From assembly GCA_030386875.1 (NCBI GenBank), contig CM059577.1, forward strand, positions 20,781,038 through 20,845,037: 64,000 nucleotides of DNA, in the 5' to 3' direction. The stretch's first letter is position 1; every line of letters begins with the position of its first letter. This document shows, piece by piece, positions 25,525 through 37,128 of this stretch. The position numbers and the translations under genes were made by a program. Under the pieces are notes generated by a model. It did no database searches. It saw nothing but the letters and a program-made list of their open reading frames with translations, and had not been told where the DNA came from. This DNA is from Morinoia aosen (Eukaryota > Arthropoda > Malacostraca > Amphipoda > Talitridae).

Positions 25525-26041
25525 CTTTGGGTGGATGGAAGCAAATTCAACAAGGACAGAAGAAGTACATTCGTGATGAACTACTACTTTCATCAAAACG
25601 AACGCAATGACGCCTGAATTTACTCCGTTATAGCTTTTAATTGACTTTAAACAATCTACTCAAATGTTCGAGTAACACTAATTTCATTTCCAAAGCTGGA
25701 TGAAATGAACCATAAATTTCAATGAGCATTATTAAAAGAACGGAAATAACAAAAGATATCACAGAAGATATCTACTTTCTTCCTGCGTTGCAACACTTGC
25801 AAGATAAATCCGACTAGAGATACATTAAGCATTGGAGCATGCTCATCAGAAGCGGAGATACCTCAGGGCTAATCCCAATGAGCGTATATCCGTGACTGGT
25901 ACAATAGCCCCCCAAACTCAGTTACTGATCAACATACTTTAACCCCTCATGTAGGATTTTTCTTATCTTCGGAGAACAGTGGGGAGCTTTACGACATTAC
26001 AGTAATAGCAACATACCGAGTCGAACGATGAAACGTGAACG

Positions 26042-26132
26042 AAAATTTATCTCCTGAACTAAAATTCATCTCCTGAACTAAAATTTATCTCCTGAACTAA
26101 AATTTATCTCAACGAAAATTTATCTCCTGAAC
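26042..26132. repeat. 19-bp tandem array in Fgfr intron
   Basis: Nearly five units of AAAATTTATCTCCTGAACT. Three are adjacent and nearly identical, one is shortened to 16 bases (ending CAACG), and one more follows. Confidence 0.9.
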
Positions 26133-26428
26133 AAAATTACAAATCTGTACTCAGAGATGACAAGATTTAAGAATGAAAGCACTCAAGACTTGAGAGCAGG
26201 AAGCCAGCAGGAGCATTGAAAAAGTGCTAGACTAGGGACAGTGCAAAAGCAAGCAGTTATTCCAGTGAACTGACTTATTTTCGCGCCGTCTCATGAAAGA
26301 ATAATGTACCGAGTATTTTATTATTATTTCAAAAAATACATTCATAATAAATTGAAATACAAAAATTGGCTACTTTCTCCGAGCTCACACACGATTACTC
26401 ATGTAATCTTATTTGGAGTAAAACCAGG

Positions 26429-26620
26429 TTAAGGCTTTGACTGCAATGAGAGCCATCGGTGGTACACGGAGATTTTCAAAATGCTGCTGATCGGCTAGTA
26501 GACACAAACTTAAATTTCATAAGTACTTTATTAAAACTAGATGATGGCACGACCCTGCCAAAGTTTACTATTTTAAACATTGCTTACTATAATTGTCTAA
26601 ATTCGAGTTGAATATTAAAC
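26429..26620. mobile_element. piggyBac-like MITE, family 3, 3'-degraded copy
   Basis: Begins TTAAGGCTTTGACTGCAATG and aligns with the reverse complement of the element at 51533-51760 through shared blocks such as TACACGGAG, ATGCTGCTGA, CACAAACT, TTCATAA and GGCACGA. The far end loses similarity after TTAAACTTCAG, so the second TTAA end is not intact. Confidence 0.7.
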
Positions 26621-26738
26621 TTCAGTTTACCGGTTTTGAATCGTGTTTGAAAAACTTATCCTATGACACTTTCGAAACGAATTCCAGCAATGTTACCGAG
26701 TAAAATTACAAAAAAATTAAAAACATAAAAATCAATAC

Positions 26739-27040
26739 CTTTTTGGCAGCGAGGTAATCCATGCCTCGAGCTACTTGGTAAGCGAATCCAAGGAGGTCAC
26801 GCTGGGTCAGAGAGCTTTGAGGGTCCTGGTCGATGGCACACTCGTAGCCGAGAGCGTGAGGCTGGCTGGTGCGGAGGTAGTCTCGCAGGTTGCCGAAGTG
26901 GGCGTACTCTACGACAACGAAGAGAGGCCCCTCTTGAGTGCAGCACCCGATCAGATTGATGATATTCTGGTGGGTTCCGATGATCTTCATCATTTCCATC
27001 TCCGACACCAAGTCCATCAGTTCAGAGTCTGTGTGGCCCT
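26739..27040 (-). CDS. Fgfr: Fgfr exon 10: kinase N-lobe, hinge and helices D-E
   Basis: Residues 610-710. It begins by completing Glu610 and reads [38 protein letters not shown] and [20 protein letters not shown]. It ends [14 protein letters not shown]. Glu623 is the helix-C glutamate that pairs with Lys606, and Val653 is the gatekeeper. The acceptor is CGAGCAG and the donor AAG|GTATTG. Confidence 0.96.
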
Positions 27041-27578
27041 CTGCTCGTGCACGAATGGTAAATTATCATCATCCAAAATAAAATTGAACGATAGACAATG
27101 TGCATATTTCTTTGTATGATTTTATATTTTCTCAAACAGTAGCCACTGAATTTATTATTGCTAAAACCTAACCTGTGGATTGTGAGGAGTAAACGTGTTT
27201 GGTGCACTTCAAAGAATGTTAGAAACAAGATTTCTTGAGAGAAAATGATGTACAAGGAACAGGTGGTACAAACTTCGTATATTTTCTCAAGGGTGCGTTT
27301 ACTCATTTATGTATCACCAAAAAGTGGATACTAAACTGATAAAAAATACGCAAAAACCTCGATAGTATGGAGACCTACAGAGCTTCAAAAAAATACATTT
27401 GTTAACGTCCACAGGGCAACAACGGTCAGCTGATTGACGCTCTGCTTCCAAGTAATTTTTTCCCTTCTTTTCACGGTGTCGCACAGATATAGAAGAAAAA
27501 TGAACCCAATATACCACTCTTAGCTAACAATAATAAGCAAAACAATTTTATTGCTGTACGCCCTAAACACAAGCGTAC
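27041..27578 (-). other. Fgfr intron 9
   Basis: About 540 bp between the two N-lobe exons. It is AT-rich, with no repeats or coding signals that I can identify. Confidence 0.8.
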
Positions 27579-27855
27579 CTTTAAGCATCTTGACAGCGAC
27601 GGTGTTGCTCATCTTGTGGTCAGCGGAGAAAAGCTCAGCCTTGTGTACTTTGCCAAAAGCGCCTTCCCCGAGGGCGTCACCCAGCAGAAGTCTGTCTCTG
27701 GGCAGCTCCCAGGCGCTATCGAGAGGCAGCTCATACTCGGACATGCTGCTGGGCGGCGAGCCCAGGCAGCGGCGGGAGGGACAGCGCTCTATTTTGATGT
27801 TGGGCACCAGCAGCGGTTCCTCCGAGTGCTCGTTCTCGTGGCGTTCGATGATCAC
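27579..27855 (-). CDS. Fgfr: Fgfr exon 9: juxtamembrane segment and kinase P-loop
   Basis: Residues 518-609. It begins [20 protein letters not shown], passes through [20 protein letters not shown] (start of the kinase) and the glycine loop LGEGAFGKV, and ends VAVKMLK with the ATP-binding Lys606. [11 protein letters not shown] is the FGFR hallmark preceding the kinase. Donor AAAG|GTACGC, phase 1. Confidence 0.96.
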
Positions 27856-28642
27856 CTGAATAAGGGATGATCACCAAGTTCAGACCATCTGCCCTATGAC
27901 GTCATGAAGAGTTTGTGTCACAGTAAAATTATTACAACTTCCATCTGCGGAAGATTTGGAGCGAACTTCTTCTAATTATATGTTTTGCAACATTAGGCGC
28001 AAATTTCAGTTTCTTGTTTCACTGTTTTTATAATAGAAGAATGAGCAACAAAACTTCCATAAAATGGAAAGAAACATCAAAACTGCTCTAGTGCTTCAAA
28101 AAGTAAACGTGATCATGGAAAATAAATCCATGTTTTAAATATTCCAGCACCTAAGAATTAGCAACACAGACCAGCGTAACAGTAGATGAATTGCGTGAAA
28201 TTGCGTGATACGCAACAAGTGAGCAATAACCAGCATTTGCCTTCGGTCTACTGGCGCTCGTTGCAAGAATCGAAGCCAACAAAGCGAGTAGGGACAGAGA
28301 AGAAAAAAATCCTTTCGAAGGTGTAGGCAGAAATCAAATCGTCACCGCTTGAACTCGTCATACAGGTATTTCATCCAGAACAGAGATATTCACACACTTC
28401 ACAACGAAAATATGTAAGTTGATCGGCAGCAAAAGACTCTAAAAATACTGAAGAGAAAAAAGAGCACTTTCAAGTAAATTCATTTTGAACTTCGTAAAAA
28501 TAGGTGTGATCACAATAAAGTTAATAAATGTGTATTCACCACACACGTCATGAATGTGTATTCACGATAAACTTGATATATATGTATTCATAATAAACTT
28601 GATAAATGTGTTTTCACAATAAACTCCAGAAATGTTAAGGAC
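27856..28642 (-). other. Fgfr intron 8
   Basis: 787-bp intron whose donor end is almost wholly a 26-bp tandem array (28515-28636). No other feature seen. Confidence 0.85.
28515..28636. repeat. 26-bp tandem array abutting the donor of exon 8
   Basis: Four and a half units of about 26 bp. The clearest is ATAAACTTGATAAATGTG followed by TTTTCACA at 28593-28618. The last partial unit ends within ten bases of the exon 8 donor, so the first 120 bases of the intron transcript are repeat. Confidence 0.85.
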
Positions 28643-28842
28643 CTTTTTGATATGTTGACTGAAGACCTCAGACGAGCGCTCGAGCACGAGCATCCTGCGC
28701 TTCTCCTCACGCCACTTCTTGCAGCAGCAGACGGAGAGGAGGCAACCGCCTACCACCAGCGCTCCCATCACCAGCACCACGATCAGCAGCGTCATGCTGG
28801 CCACCGTGTGCACCGGTGGCGGCTCCAACATTCTCGGCTCTT
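28643..28842 (-). CDS. Fgfr: Fgfr exon 8: transmembrane helix
   Basis: Residues 451-517. It encodes a short extracellular stalk (EEPRMLEPPPVHTVAS), a hydrophobic helix from TLLIVVLVMGALVVGGCLL to Cys491, then the stop-transfer KKWREEKRRM and the juxtamembrane start ending SQHIKK. CCC at 489-491 just inside the membrane could be palmitoylated (inference). The exon starts phase 1 and ends phase 0. Confidence 0.95.
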
Positions 28843-29085
28843 CTGCATTATTCAATTTAGTCATTACTAAAAAAATCTGAGTTCGCTAAATGTTTTCAAG
28901 GTCTTTAACAAATGGCAGTGAACTGAGAAAAAATGGTTCTTAATAAAATAATGAACATTATACTTTGACAAAATAAAAAGCCAACTTGACCTTCAGCTCG
29001 ACACTACGCATTTCCTACTGCTACAATTGGCACTAATTCCTGAAGATACAATTGTAGTGATTAATTTATTATAAGAAATATAAGA

Positions 29086-29411
29086 AATTTTTAGCCTCCC
29101 TTTACCACAACAAAGATGTTCAAAGAGAGGAAGGATGAAGGTATCTTTTATTATGGAGGGAACGCGGAATTTACGCACAAGGTGCATAAAAACAGCAAGC
29201 TAAGAAAAAAGTTTACGAAACAAGATAAAAGTTACCGAAAAACGTAGTAGGTGCTGAAAAACAGGAGAGCAGTGAACCTAAAGAAAGATGGTCCGTAACA
29301 TAACAAAAAACCTATTCTATTTTAACAAAAAGGAGGTCTAGCTAACCATTAACTCGCGATTTCACATAATCCTTCTGGGAACAATACAATTGTAGTATGC
29401 CTCTGAGAGGA
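29086..29411 (-). mobile_element. SINE-like element, copy 5
   Basis: On the plus strand it runs from TTTTAGCCTCCCTTTACCAC to CCCTCTGAGAGG, with the landmarks AGAGAGGAAGGATGAAGG, AACAGGAGAGCAGTGAACC and AAAACCTATTCTATTTTAAC. The sense strand is minus, the same as the Fgfr transcript. The element's 5' end has lost part of the GCGCTAATTCCC region. Confidence 0.75.
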
Positions 29412-29732
29412 ACAGAAAAGACTATAGCGCCTACTTACTAGGAAACACAAAATGAAAGGCGTTTCAGGTTTTTGCAACAAGTGATGCTGACTACTGCAAA
29501 TAGAGCAGCATATTACTGAGAAGTTCTTTTCCCCTCAGAAGGAAAATGAGGAACACCTCTAGCATTAATCACACGTTTCTTTCGATAAGAATCAAATCCC
29601 TATAGCACGATACAAATAAGATTTACAAGAAAACCTCAAAAAAGACATATTCCAGAAACCACACTTTTACATCATCAAAATTGCATACGATGTAACCAAA
29701 GAAAGTAATGAATAGTCGCTTCAGTTGGAAAT

Positions 29733-29800
29733 AAAATATTCAACTGCGAATAGAAAGAAAATATTTAACTTCGAATAGAAAGAAAATATTTAACTTCGAA
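29733..29800. repeat. 25-bp tandem repeat, 2.7 units
   Basis: Units of AAAATATTTAACTTCGAATA plus GAAAG. The first unit differs at two positions (TTCAACTGCG). Confidence 0.85.
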
Positions 29801-30314
29801 ATGAATTCATTACTAAATTTATTACGGAAGCTATTTTTTCCCCCACTAAGTTACCCTTCAACAAATCTGGTGAAGTGAAAGTCAGTGTGAGGAGTATTTC
29901 AATTCATGAGCGGATGAGGAGCGCTACAATGAAAGGAAGAGAAGGGCTTCAAATGACGTGTATAGAAAGAATCCAAGCTTGGGCACTTAAGAACAGAAAT
30001 CCAGACAACCGAGATGGCAATGTGGCTGGTGTATATTGACCCAGAACAGATGCTATATAAAACAAAGAAGTGAGTCCGACAAGACTTTCCGTTCGGATAC
30101 GTGAACCTAATTCTACTCGTGTCGATATACTGTAGACCAATTCTAGAAGATAAATTTTATACAATAGATCAATTTTATTACCGTCAGCCGTGAGCATCGA
30201 TCAACCAGTCACCGGTCACCTCACTCTTCATTTTGAGTATCGTCGAGATGCACGATCACGTTAGCCTGAGCTCAGAAGCAACGCAACGTAGGCGAAGACA
30301 ACACACTGCACTAC

Positions 30315-30459
30315 CTGGTAAGACGGTGAGGTAGGCGGAGCTGAAAGAGGTGCCGATGCTGTTGGCAGCAAGGCAGGTGTACCAGCCCTCGTCAGCGGAC
30401 GACACGTTACTCAGCACCAGCACCTGGGGGTCTTCAGTGGCGTTCATTGCGCCCCCTTC
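30315..30459 (-). CDS. Fgfr: Fgfr exon 7: second half of Ig-III
   Basis: Residues 403-450. It reads [36 protein letters not shown], then AYLTVLP. It contains the D-G-Y-C motif with Cys431. [16 protein letters not shown] closely resembles the vertebrate IIIc form. The 5' boundary falls exactly where vertebrate exon IIIa meets IIIb/IIIc. There is only one such exon here, joined to either 6a or 6b. Confidence 0.94.
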
Positions 30460-33194
30460 CTGCATCGCGCACAGACTTCCGTCATCCATCAAAAAAACGA
30501 AATCAAAAAAAGCTAGTTCTACGTAATTCGATGGAGCAAAGTTGCCTAAAAGCTTGGTGATTTCGGTACAAACAAATTGAATGATATGATTTAAAGAATG
30601 ATAATAGTCAAATCTCAAACGTCAACAGATGAATTAAATTCAAGCATTTCTTCATATTTCAAATTGAGTTGACATCAATCGCCCACTCGTGTGTATGATT
30701 CTAATTTAAATGAATCTGCCACAAAAACTACGAATTTGAGTTTTCATCAATGTTGAAATAATTCAAGCAGAAATAATAACTACATTTTATGATATTTTAC
30801 TGTTAATTATCATAATTATTAAAATAATTTATTACATGCCACTTCTAAAATTGTCTAAATGTCCGTTGAGAAACAACAAGAAAATATAATTTTACAAATT
30901 TGAAGAAGACAATGTTAGGAGACAATGTTAAGTTAGAAAAAACACTGTACACTACTTTTCATGCACTAATGTGATTAGATCATATAAAAGTTCAGGAATA
31001 TCATAAGAATATGAAGGTTTGAGGTATGCAAGGTATGTACATTTGGGCCTAGTGCCAACGAGCATGCAAACTGAGCTGCTAAATTGAACCACAGACTGGA
31101 ACAAAAACAGAATTTAGGCTCAATAACAATGACCTCAGATCGGCGTTTCTGGCCAAAATTCTTAAACTGATCATTTTTCGGGGGAAACTTACAAAAACTG
31201 AAAATTCTGGCCAGAAAAAACAGCCAATCTGGCAACATTGAGCGATACACGCACTATAATACACCGAGAGCTACGCTAAGATATTCAGTCACAACAGTAG
31301 CGACTGAAATGCATTACGAAGATGTTACGTAGACAAATACGACAAATAATCGCAAGCAAATTAGAACTCATAAACAAATACTACGTTTGCCTCAAAATTT
31401 CTACTGAGTAAATACATAAAATCAAGATATCTTCGATTTGCCCGTCAATTTGCCCGTTATGAACAAGCCAAGTGCACCACTGAAACAACAAGGGGAGCTC
31501 CAAGGATATATGCCAGTATTTTGCACAAGGCGCGCTATACCGCCCCACTATACCTGAGCAGCTGCACGAGGAAATCAGGCGCAATTACAAGACGTACAAA
31601 ATTGCCAGGTAAAGTACAGCAGCACGAGACGTGAGTGTCAGTGGCGCTACAAGAAGTGCGCGAGTGGTGCTGTCGTAGCACCAGCGCTCTGCATGCCGAT
31701 GTGCTCAGTACTCATTTTGTCTGAGGAAACATGTCATTGCTCGAAGTCCATGAAAGTGTTCCTTTACCCCAAAATGACTTTCTCATCTACCTAAAGCTCA
31801 ATTATTATCATAAAACTAACCTGACATTTTACCATATTCCAGGTCACGAAGTAACAACACTACATTAGCTCAGCTACTTTGCGAGTCCTTGATTTACTTT
31901 TATTCATCAATGAAAATTCTTCGTATCCGACGTCCATGTTATTGCTAAACCACCTCATCGATCGTCATCGAAAATTTGACGATCTGGATACCTAAGAACT
32001 CGATATATTCTGTTCATGGGTCTCTGACCTCATAAATAAAGACGAAAATAAATCAAGAAGCTGTGAAAGCATGTGAGAATGATGATCACAAAAAGCTGCG
32101 GAATTCACTAGTAAGGAAGTTCAGAAATTTTCATTCGTACGATTTTCTCCTCGTACGCTACCCACCGCTCCAGCTCAATTGAGGTGATGTTCCTACCATA
32201 ACGAGTTCGTATTCCTACTTCCCGCCCCTCCCTCGCCTGTTTCCCTCGCTCGACGCCGCCACATCCCACTTCACAGGTCAGTACTTCCCTCACCGGGCCC
32301 ACGGACACCTCACTGCATTCCACAGGTCACAAGTTCGTCCTATTGGAACTTCATCAACAAAGCTAAGTGACTATGAGTCAGATAACACAATTTTGAAAGC
32401 CAAAAGAAGCAGACTCGACTAGATTAGTGCAGTTGTACAGGAGATGCGAATGTTCATTGAAACGATTAATATGCTCTTCTGAAAGCATGAATTAAAAGAA
32501 CATGGTTAAACAATTCAACACCTTGAAACTCTAAAACTTGGTACTGAATAACGTAGTTTTAACACTTTCACGACATAGATGCACCTATCAGCAATGCAAA
32601 CGTACAACATAAATAATTCAAATTTTAGCTGATTAGTACGCGTGAAGAGCTATAAGCCCTTTCAACAAGACACCAGATGCTAGTAACATACAGCACACTA
32701 AATACGGACTTGCTCTGAATTCTCACGGCATTAACATTAAGGATTGTGAAGGATTGTTCAATTTGTCATATAGCACAGTTCATTCAGTGTCAATGTACCT
32801 AGATGGTCAAGACAAAGATAACACTCAAAACATGGGATGTCAAAATATTTTATAATGTGTTTGCGGATTTGACCGTCTTAAAAACAAACACGAGCAGTCA
32901 TCAGCAATAATAAACGTGCTATTATGTGCAACAGCAAACACAAGCCATCTGTGGCGTTCTCATCATACTGAAAGTCTCAAAGGAAGAAACTAAAATTTTT
33001 ATAACTAGGTACTGAAGTACAAAAAACAAGAGTTTAGATAACATACATCACTCAAATAAAATTTTGTGTCAGTCGTTATATTATTTTCAGCACTTTTGAT
33101 AGTGTCTCACACATCAGATGAAACTTTGGCGAACTACAATGAGGAACGACAGGGGTTAGGAAGTGGACGCATAGCATTTGCGCAACGAGCGCAC
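30460..33194 (-). other. Fgfr intron between exon 6b and exon 7
   Basis: 2.7 kb with no recognised transposon. A GC-rich island at about 32140-32330 stands out from the AT-rich surroundings but has no Ig or kinase signature. Confidence 0.8.
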
Positions 33195-33406
33195 CTGGCA
33201 ACTGAGAGGGTCTGTATAGAGGCCTTTGCTGAGCACCATGGCACCTTCTGAGGAACTGTAAGTGTGCAGCAGGTCTCGACACCACATCAGGTACGGAGTA
33301 GGAGTGTTCTCCAGGTACAAGGCCACTCGCAGCTCTACAGTATCTCCTTCCCTCACCGTCAGGTTCTTCAGCGACTCCGTGAAGATGGGCCGAGTGGGTG
33401 CGTGGG
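33195..33406 (-). CDS. Fgfr: Fgfr exon 6b: alternative first half of Ig-III
   Basis: Acceptor TTTGTTTAG, donor CAG|GTGCGC. It begins phase 1 (completing Ala340) and ends phase 0, exactly like exon 6a. It encodes HAPTRPIFTESLKNLTVREG, DTVELRVALYLENTPTPYL, then MWCRDLL and ends YTDPLSCQ. TRPI-(F/L)-...-NLTV-.-.-G aligns without gaps to exon 6a, so the two are duplicates. The canonical Ig cysteine is Val here, and new cysteines occur just after the core Trp and near the exon end. Including both 6a and 6b shifts the frame, so they should be mutually exclusive. Expression is not shown by sequence alone. Confidence 0.8.
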
Positions 33407-35585
33407 CTAAACAAATGGTTATACGATGCACGTGAGCAGACGACTACATGAATGTGGATGACGCTGCCTTTACAGAGCACGAGAGCTAAAGTTTCTCAAG
33501 AGTACGGCGTAACTGAAAATTAACAGCTAAACAAAAAAGTCTGGGAAATTTACTCACGAACATCCAGTCTTTTCGACAGGAAATCTGAGCCGGTGGAGTA
33601 AGCATTAGAACTGCTATACGCATACGTGTACAAGCTTAATTGCTTCCTTACTTGAGCCATCTACTCCAATACACACGCGTCTCTGAATTACACGTGAGTG
33701 TTGACACTTGGAACCATCACAGAAAAACATTGTGAAGTCTTCCAAGCGAAATGTCGCAGGACCAGAAATTTATTATTTTCGAAATGAAATTAGAGATCAT
33801 AACATAGTTGAGTTCTACATCCTGTTACATTGAGAAGTTTAGCTGAAGAGATAAAACACAAGCAGCCGAGGCTCCGCCTACACAGCATTGTCGCGAGGGA
33901 AACCTAGAATGGAGGTAGGAATTGTGCAATCTTTACTGGCAAACGCGCCCTCTGGATGGGGTACGGACGGCCTGCAGCGAGCGGCATGACAAGAACGGAA
34001 CACCAGCACACAAACCGCCGTAAAAAAAAGATATTTACACACAGCGGCTTCTTCTAACAGAAGAGAAACCGCAAAATGGGAAGATGTCGACACTTCCTGC
34101 ATTACATTCCCTGCAAAAAAAACTACTGGTGTCTACTAATGTTACCTTGAAAACCAAGTTCCAATTAGGCAAAATGAAAGAAATATGGCACAATGAAAAA
34201 AAATTAAGCATCATGAAATCCTTTCAAAACGTTGCAGGAAAATGAACAGGCGTATACTGCGCTATCAGCTAAGCTTAAGCTTCACTATACACTCTACAGC
34301 AAAACAATGCAAGGCTAAAAAGCTGCTAGTGCATAACATGAACAAACCCTAATATGCTACTACCAACAAGAGCATAACAACGCCACGTTGTGAGGTGGCT
34401 GAACACGCAAGCTCTCAAATGACCCACATAAAGGAATTGAACAATGGGAAGAGAATAAGACATGAAAAATGAACAACAACACAATGGATTTTGCGGCCTC
34501 ACTATACCTGCCTATTCCCCTTCCTTAGCAAATACACGAGCAGAAGTGTAATAGTACCCACTTGAAAAAATAAATTCTACCTGCCACTAAATTTTTAGAT
34601 TCGTCTGAAGTAAAAGAAACATAACAGTAATTGTTTCTCTACAATATTCATCTGCAAGGCCGTTAGAAAACGAAGCCAGCTCTAAATGATAACCTCACAA
34701 GCTAGAGACAATACTCAAAAATGTAACGAAAATTAAGACCCGTGTCCAGAAAATAATGTCTTCCGGTTTAAACCACTCGGAAAAGAAGGCTACAAAATTA
34801 AAACTTTACACAAAACCAAGTTCCGTATTGTGGTGGCACGAGAGATATCTTCATCCAAGACTGAAATATGCAAGGGAATACTAATCGAATAGCAAGGATG
34901 AAGTGAATGTAAAGAATTAACATTAAGGATAATGGCCACACGAGACTAGATGGTAAACCTTGCAGGAGTGCAACTTTTTTTTGAAGACGTGATATTAACA
35001 TATGATTAAATATGAGCAAATACTGCAAAAAACAAGACATGTAAAATTTTCAACGTTCATTTTTTCTACACCTGACTTGAAAAATGAACTTAAAATAGGA
35101 TAAATTTATCCCATAGTTAAAAGCACCAGCACCCATTATAAATGAAATTATAAGTAGAAATCTACAATTGCAGAATGAAAATTATTGATAGAAATAACCA
35201 AACAGTAGAGACGATTAAAAATAGATATTTTCCCGGAAGGAAAGGCATAAATAAAAAAGGAATACATCCCAGTCAGAATAGCATCAATAGAAATAGAAAT
35301 TATCCCACAATGATGACCAATAATAGTAATAGAGATGGTCCCATAGTGAGTATCGTTAAAAGCGCCAGTACCGAACCCGTGTGCCAAAAAGAGAGTTGGT
35401 GAGAGAAACCAAATTAAAAAGCAAAAATGCGCCTCATAAGCACAAGCCCAGAAATCAGATACCGTAACAAAGAAGGCCTTGGAGGACCCATAATTCCGAA
35501 CATAGACACGTGCAGTTCAACTATAGGAACGGACGCGATAGCAACAAGTGGATACATGAACAGGAAGGGCGGGAGAAAGAACCAC
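33407..35585 (-). other. Intron between mutually exclusive Fgfr exons 6a and 6b
   Basis: 2.2 kb separating the alternative Ig-III exons; regulatory elements that force their exclusive choice would be expected here. I see a loose direct repeat, CCCATAGTTAAAAGC (about 35110) and CGTTAAAAGCGCCAG (about 35353), and no transposon. No paired docking sequence could be recognised by eye. Confidence 0.6.
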
Positions 35586-35773
35586 CTTGATAACATAGAT
35601 TCTCATAACAGCTCCGTCAGCATCGAAGATAATATCTTTCATGGGGTGCTTCAACCAGGAGATGAAGGGCGGCTGATCGCTGATGACGGAGCACTCGAAT
35701 GTGGCGGGGTGACCGGACACCACCGTCAGGTTGGCCAGGGGGCGCTTCAGGATGGGGCGGCTAGCAAAGCGTT
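35586..35773 (-). CDS. Fgfr: Fgfr exon 6a: first half of Ig-III
   Basis: Residues 340-402. It reads ERFASRPILKRPLANLTVVS, GHPATFECSVISDQPPFISW, LKHPMKDIIF, and ends MRIYVIK. It has the canonical Cys367, which pairs with Cys431 of exon 7, the core Trp379 and WLKH, as in vertebrate exon IIIa. The acceptor TTTTGAAG is weak in its last bases. The donor AAG|GTGGTT is also suboptimal, which fits regulated use. Confidence 0.92.
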
Positions 35774-36971
35774 CTTCAAAACCAACCAAACACTTGGTCA
35801 TGGCATGATTAGGCCATCAGTGATACACGCACCCAACTTGCTAACCAACTCTCAAACTTCACAGGAATACCACATTACTTAAGTTACTCCTCAAAACATT
35901 AGTATTAAGCTCCCTCGATGAACTTACAAAATAGCCTGTTTCTCTTGAGTTCTGCTCTCTCGTAGCAAACAATATTCATTTTTCTTCACGTGAGATATAA
36001 TTGACGTACCTAGTCTTTCAATTAATATCTTCGAATAAAAGATCTAAAAAATTTGAACAATATTTATAATACGTGAGAGAAACACAGTTTGATGAGATGT
36101 AAGAATGTCCCATAAGTGGATTTAGGGTTAGTGTTTGGTTATTTGTGATCCATGGACATCACGTTGAAAAAAGCAATAATAAACTCAAAAATAAAGATAT
36201 GGTATGGAAAGTTCTCAGATGATGTACCGACGTATGTCTAGAAGAATGAATGGATCGAGAGAAAGAGGCACTAGAGTGATTCGAGTATATCAACTGGCAC
36301 GAAGTGGGTTCTATAAGCTGGCACGAATGAGGCTATGAGTTGATTTATCATTGCGCAACCGTGAGATGACTTATTGGTGTCGTTTGATGAGAAAAACAAA
36401 GATTACATCAGGTAAAAGCTGATGGGCCAAACTACTCACGTTTCATTGGAAGATATAGTCATCTTAAAAAGCCCGGTTTAAAGCCGATACACTTGAATGG
36501 CCTGATACATGAAAAGAGATATGAAGTAGGCACGAATGCTTATTTGTAATTTTTTCAGTTTTCTAATCTCACTATACTCAAAAATGCATCGGGGCTCTGT
36601 GACCCTCAGCACTGAAGGAGTAACGCGAGGAGCCTCTTATTTTAACGAAACCTTGCAAAAAAAAAAAACTACTTCACTGATTTTATGATACTTCGAATCA
36701 CAACCTTCAATTTTTCTCATATTCTCATGGAACAAAATGAAACGTTAGAACTGGTATGGAAAACGAGGAGAAATTTCAACAAACTCAGTCCCAAGAGGTC
36801 CTAAAGCACATCCGTTGATTCCCGCACGCTATTTCCACCAGAAATATCGATAGATGCTTCTTCTGATTAACATATAACACGAAATTATAAAAGTTTCTAA
36901 AAACCACTCAGGATTGGGAAAAAACACAAAGGATGACAGATTTTGATGTGTTTGAAGCGGAGGAGTCTTAC
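35774..36971 (-). other. Fgfr intron 5
   Basis: 1.2-kb AT-rich intron with no recognised repeat family or coding signal. Confidence 0.8.
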
Positions 36972-37128
36972 CTATGACATCTACACTGAAGGTGTGGTTG
37001 ATGGACCCGTACTTGTTGCTCACAATGCAGGTGTAGTTTGCAGAGTCATGCGGTACCAAGTTCTCCATCTTCATCCAGTTTTTGCGGATCCGGAACTCGC
37101 CTATTTTGCGAGTAGGAATCTCCCCATT
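36972..37128 (-). CDS. Fgfr: Fgfr exon 5: second half of Ig-II
   Basis: Residues 288-339. It reads NGEIPTRKIGEFRIRKNWMK, MENLVPHDSANYTCIVSNKY, GSINHTFSVDVI. The block NYTC-V-N-YGSINHT-DV is diagnostic of FGFR Ig-II, the main ligand- and heparin-contact domain. Acceptor TTCATTCAG, donor ATAG|GTAAGA, phase 1. Confidence 0.96.

Larger units (their letters stand above)
25525..26738 (-). other. Fgfr intron 10
   Basis: 1.2-kb intron carrying a 19-bp tandem array (26042-26132) and a piggyBac-like MITE (26429-26620), which ends about 120 bases from the donor of exon 10. Confidence 0.85.
28843..30314 (-). other. Fgfr intron 7
   Basis: 1.5-kb intron with a SINE copy (29086-29411) and a short 25-bp tandem repeat (29733-29800). 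Confidence 0.85.

Noticed and set aside
32560-32790. TTAACACTTTCACGAC considered as another TTAA MITE
   Set aside because: No matching inverted end could be found downstream.
33878-34102. 74-codon ATG frame between exons 6a and 6b with a hydrophobic start
   Set aside because: No splice sites of matching phase and no Ig motif; most likely chance.
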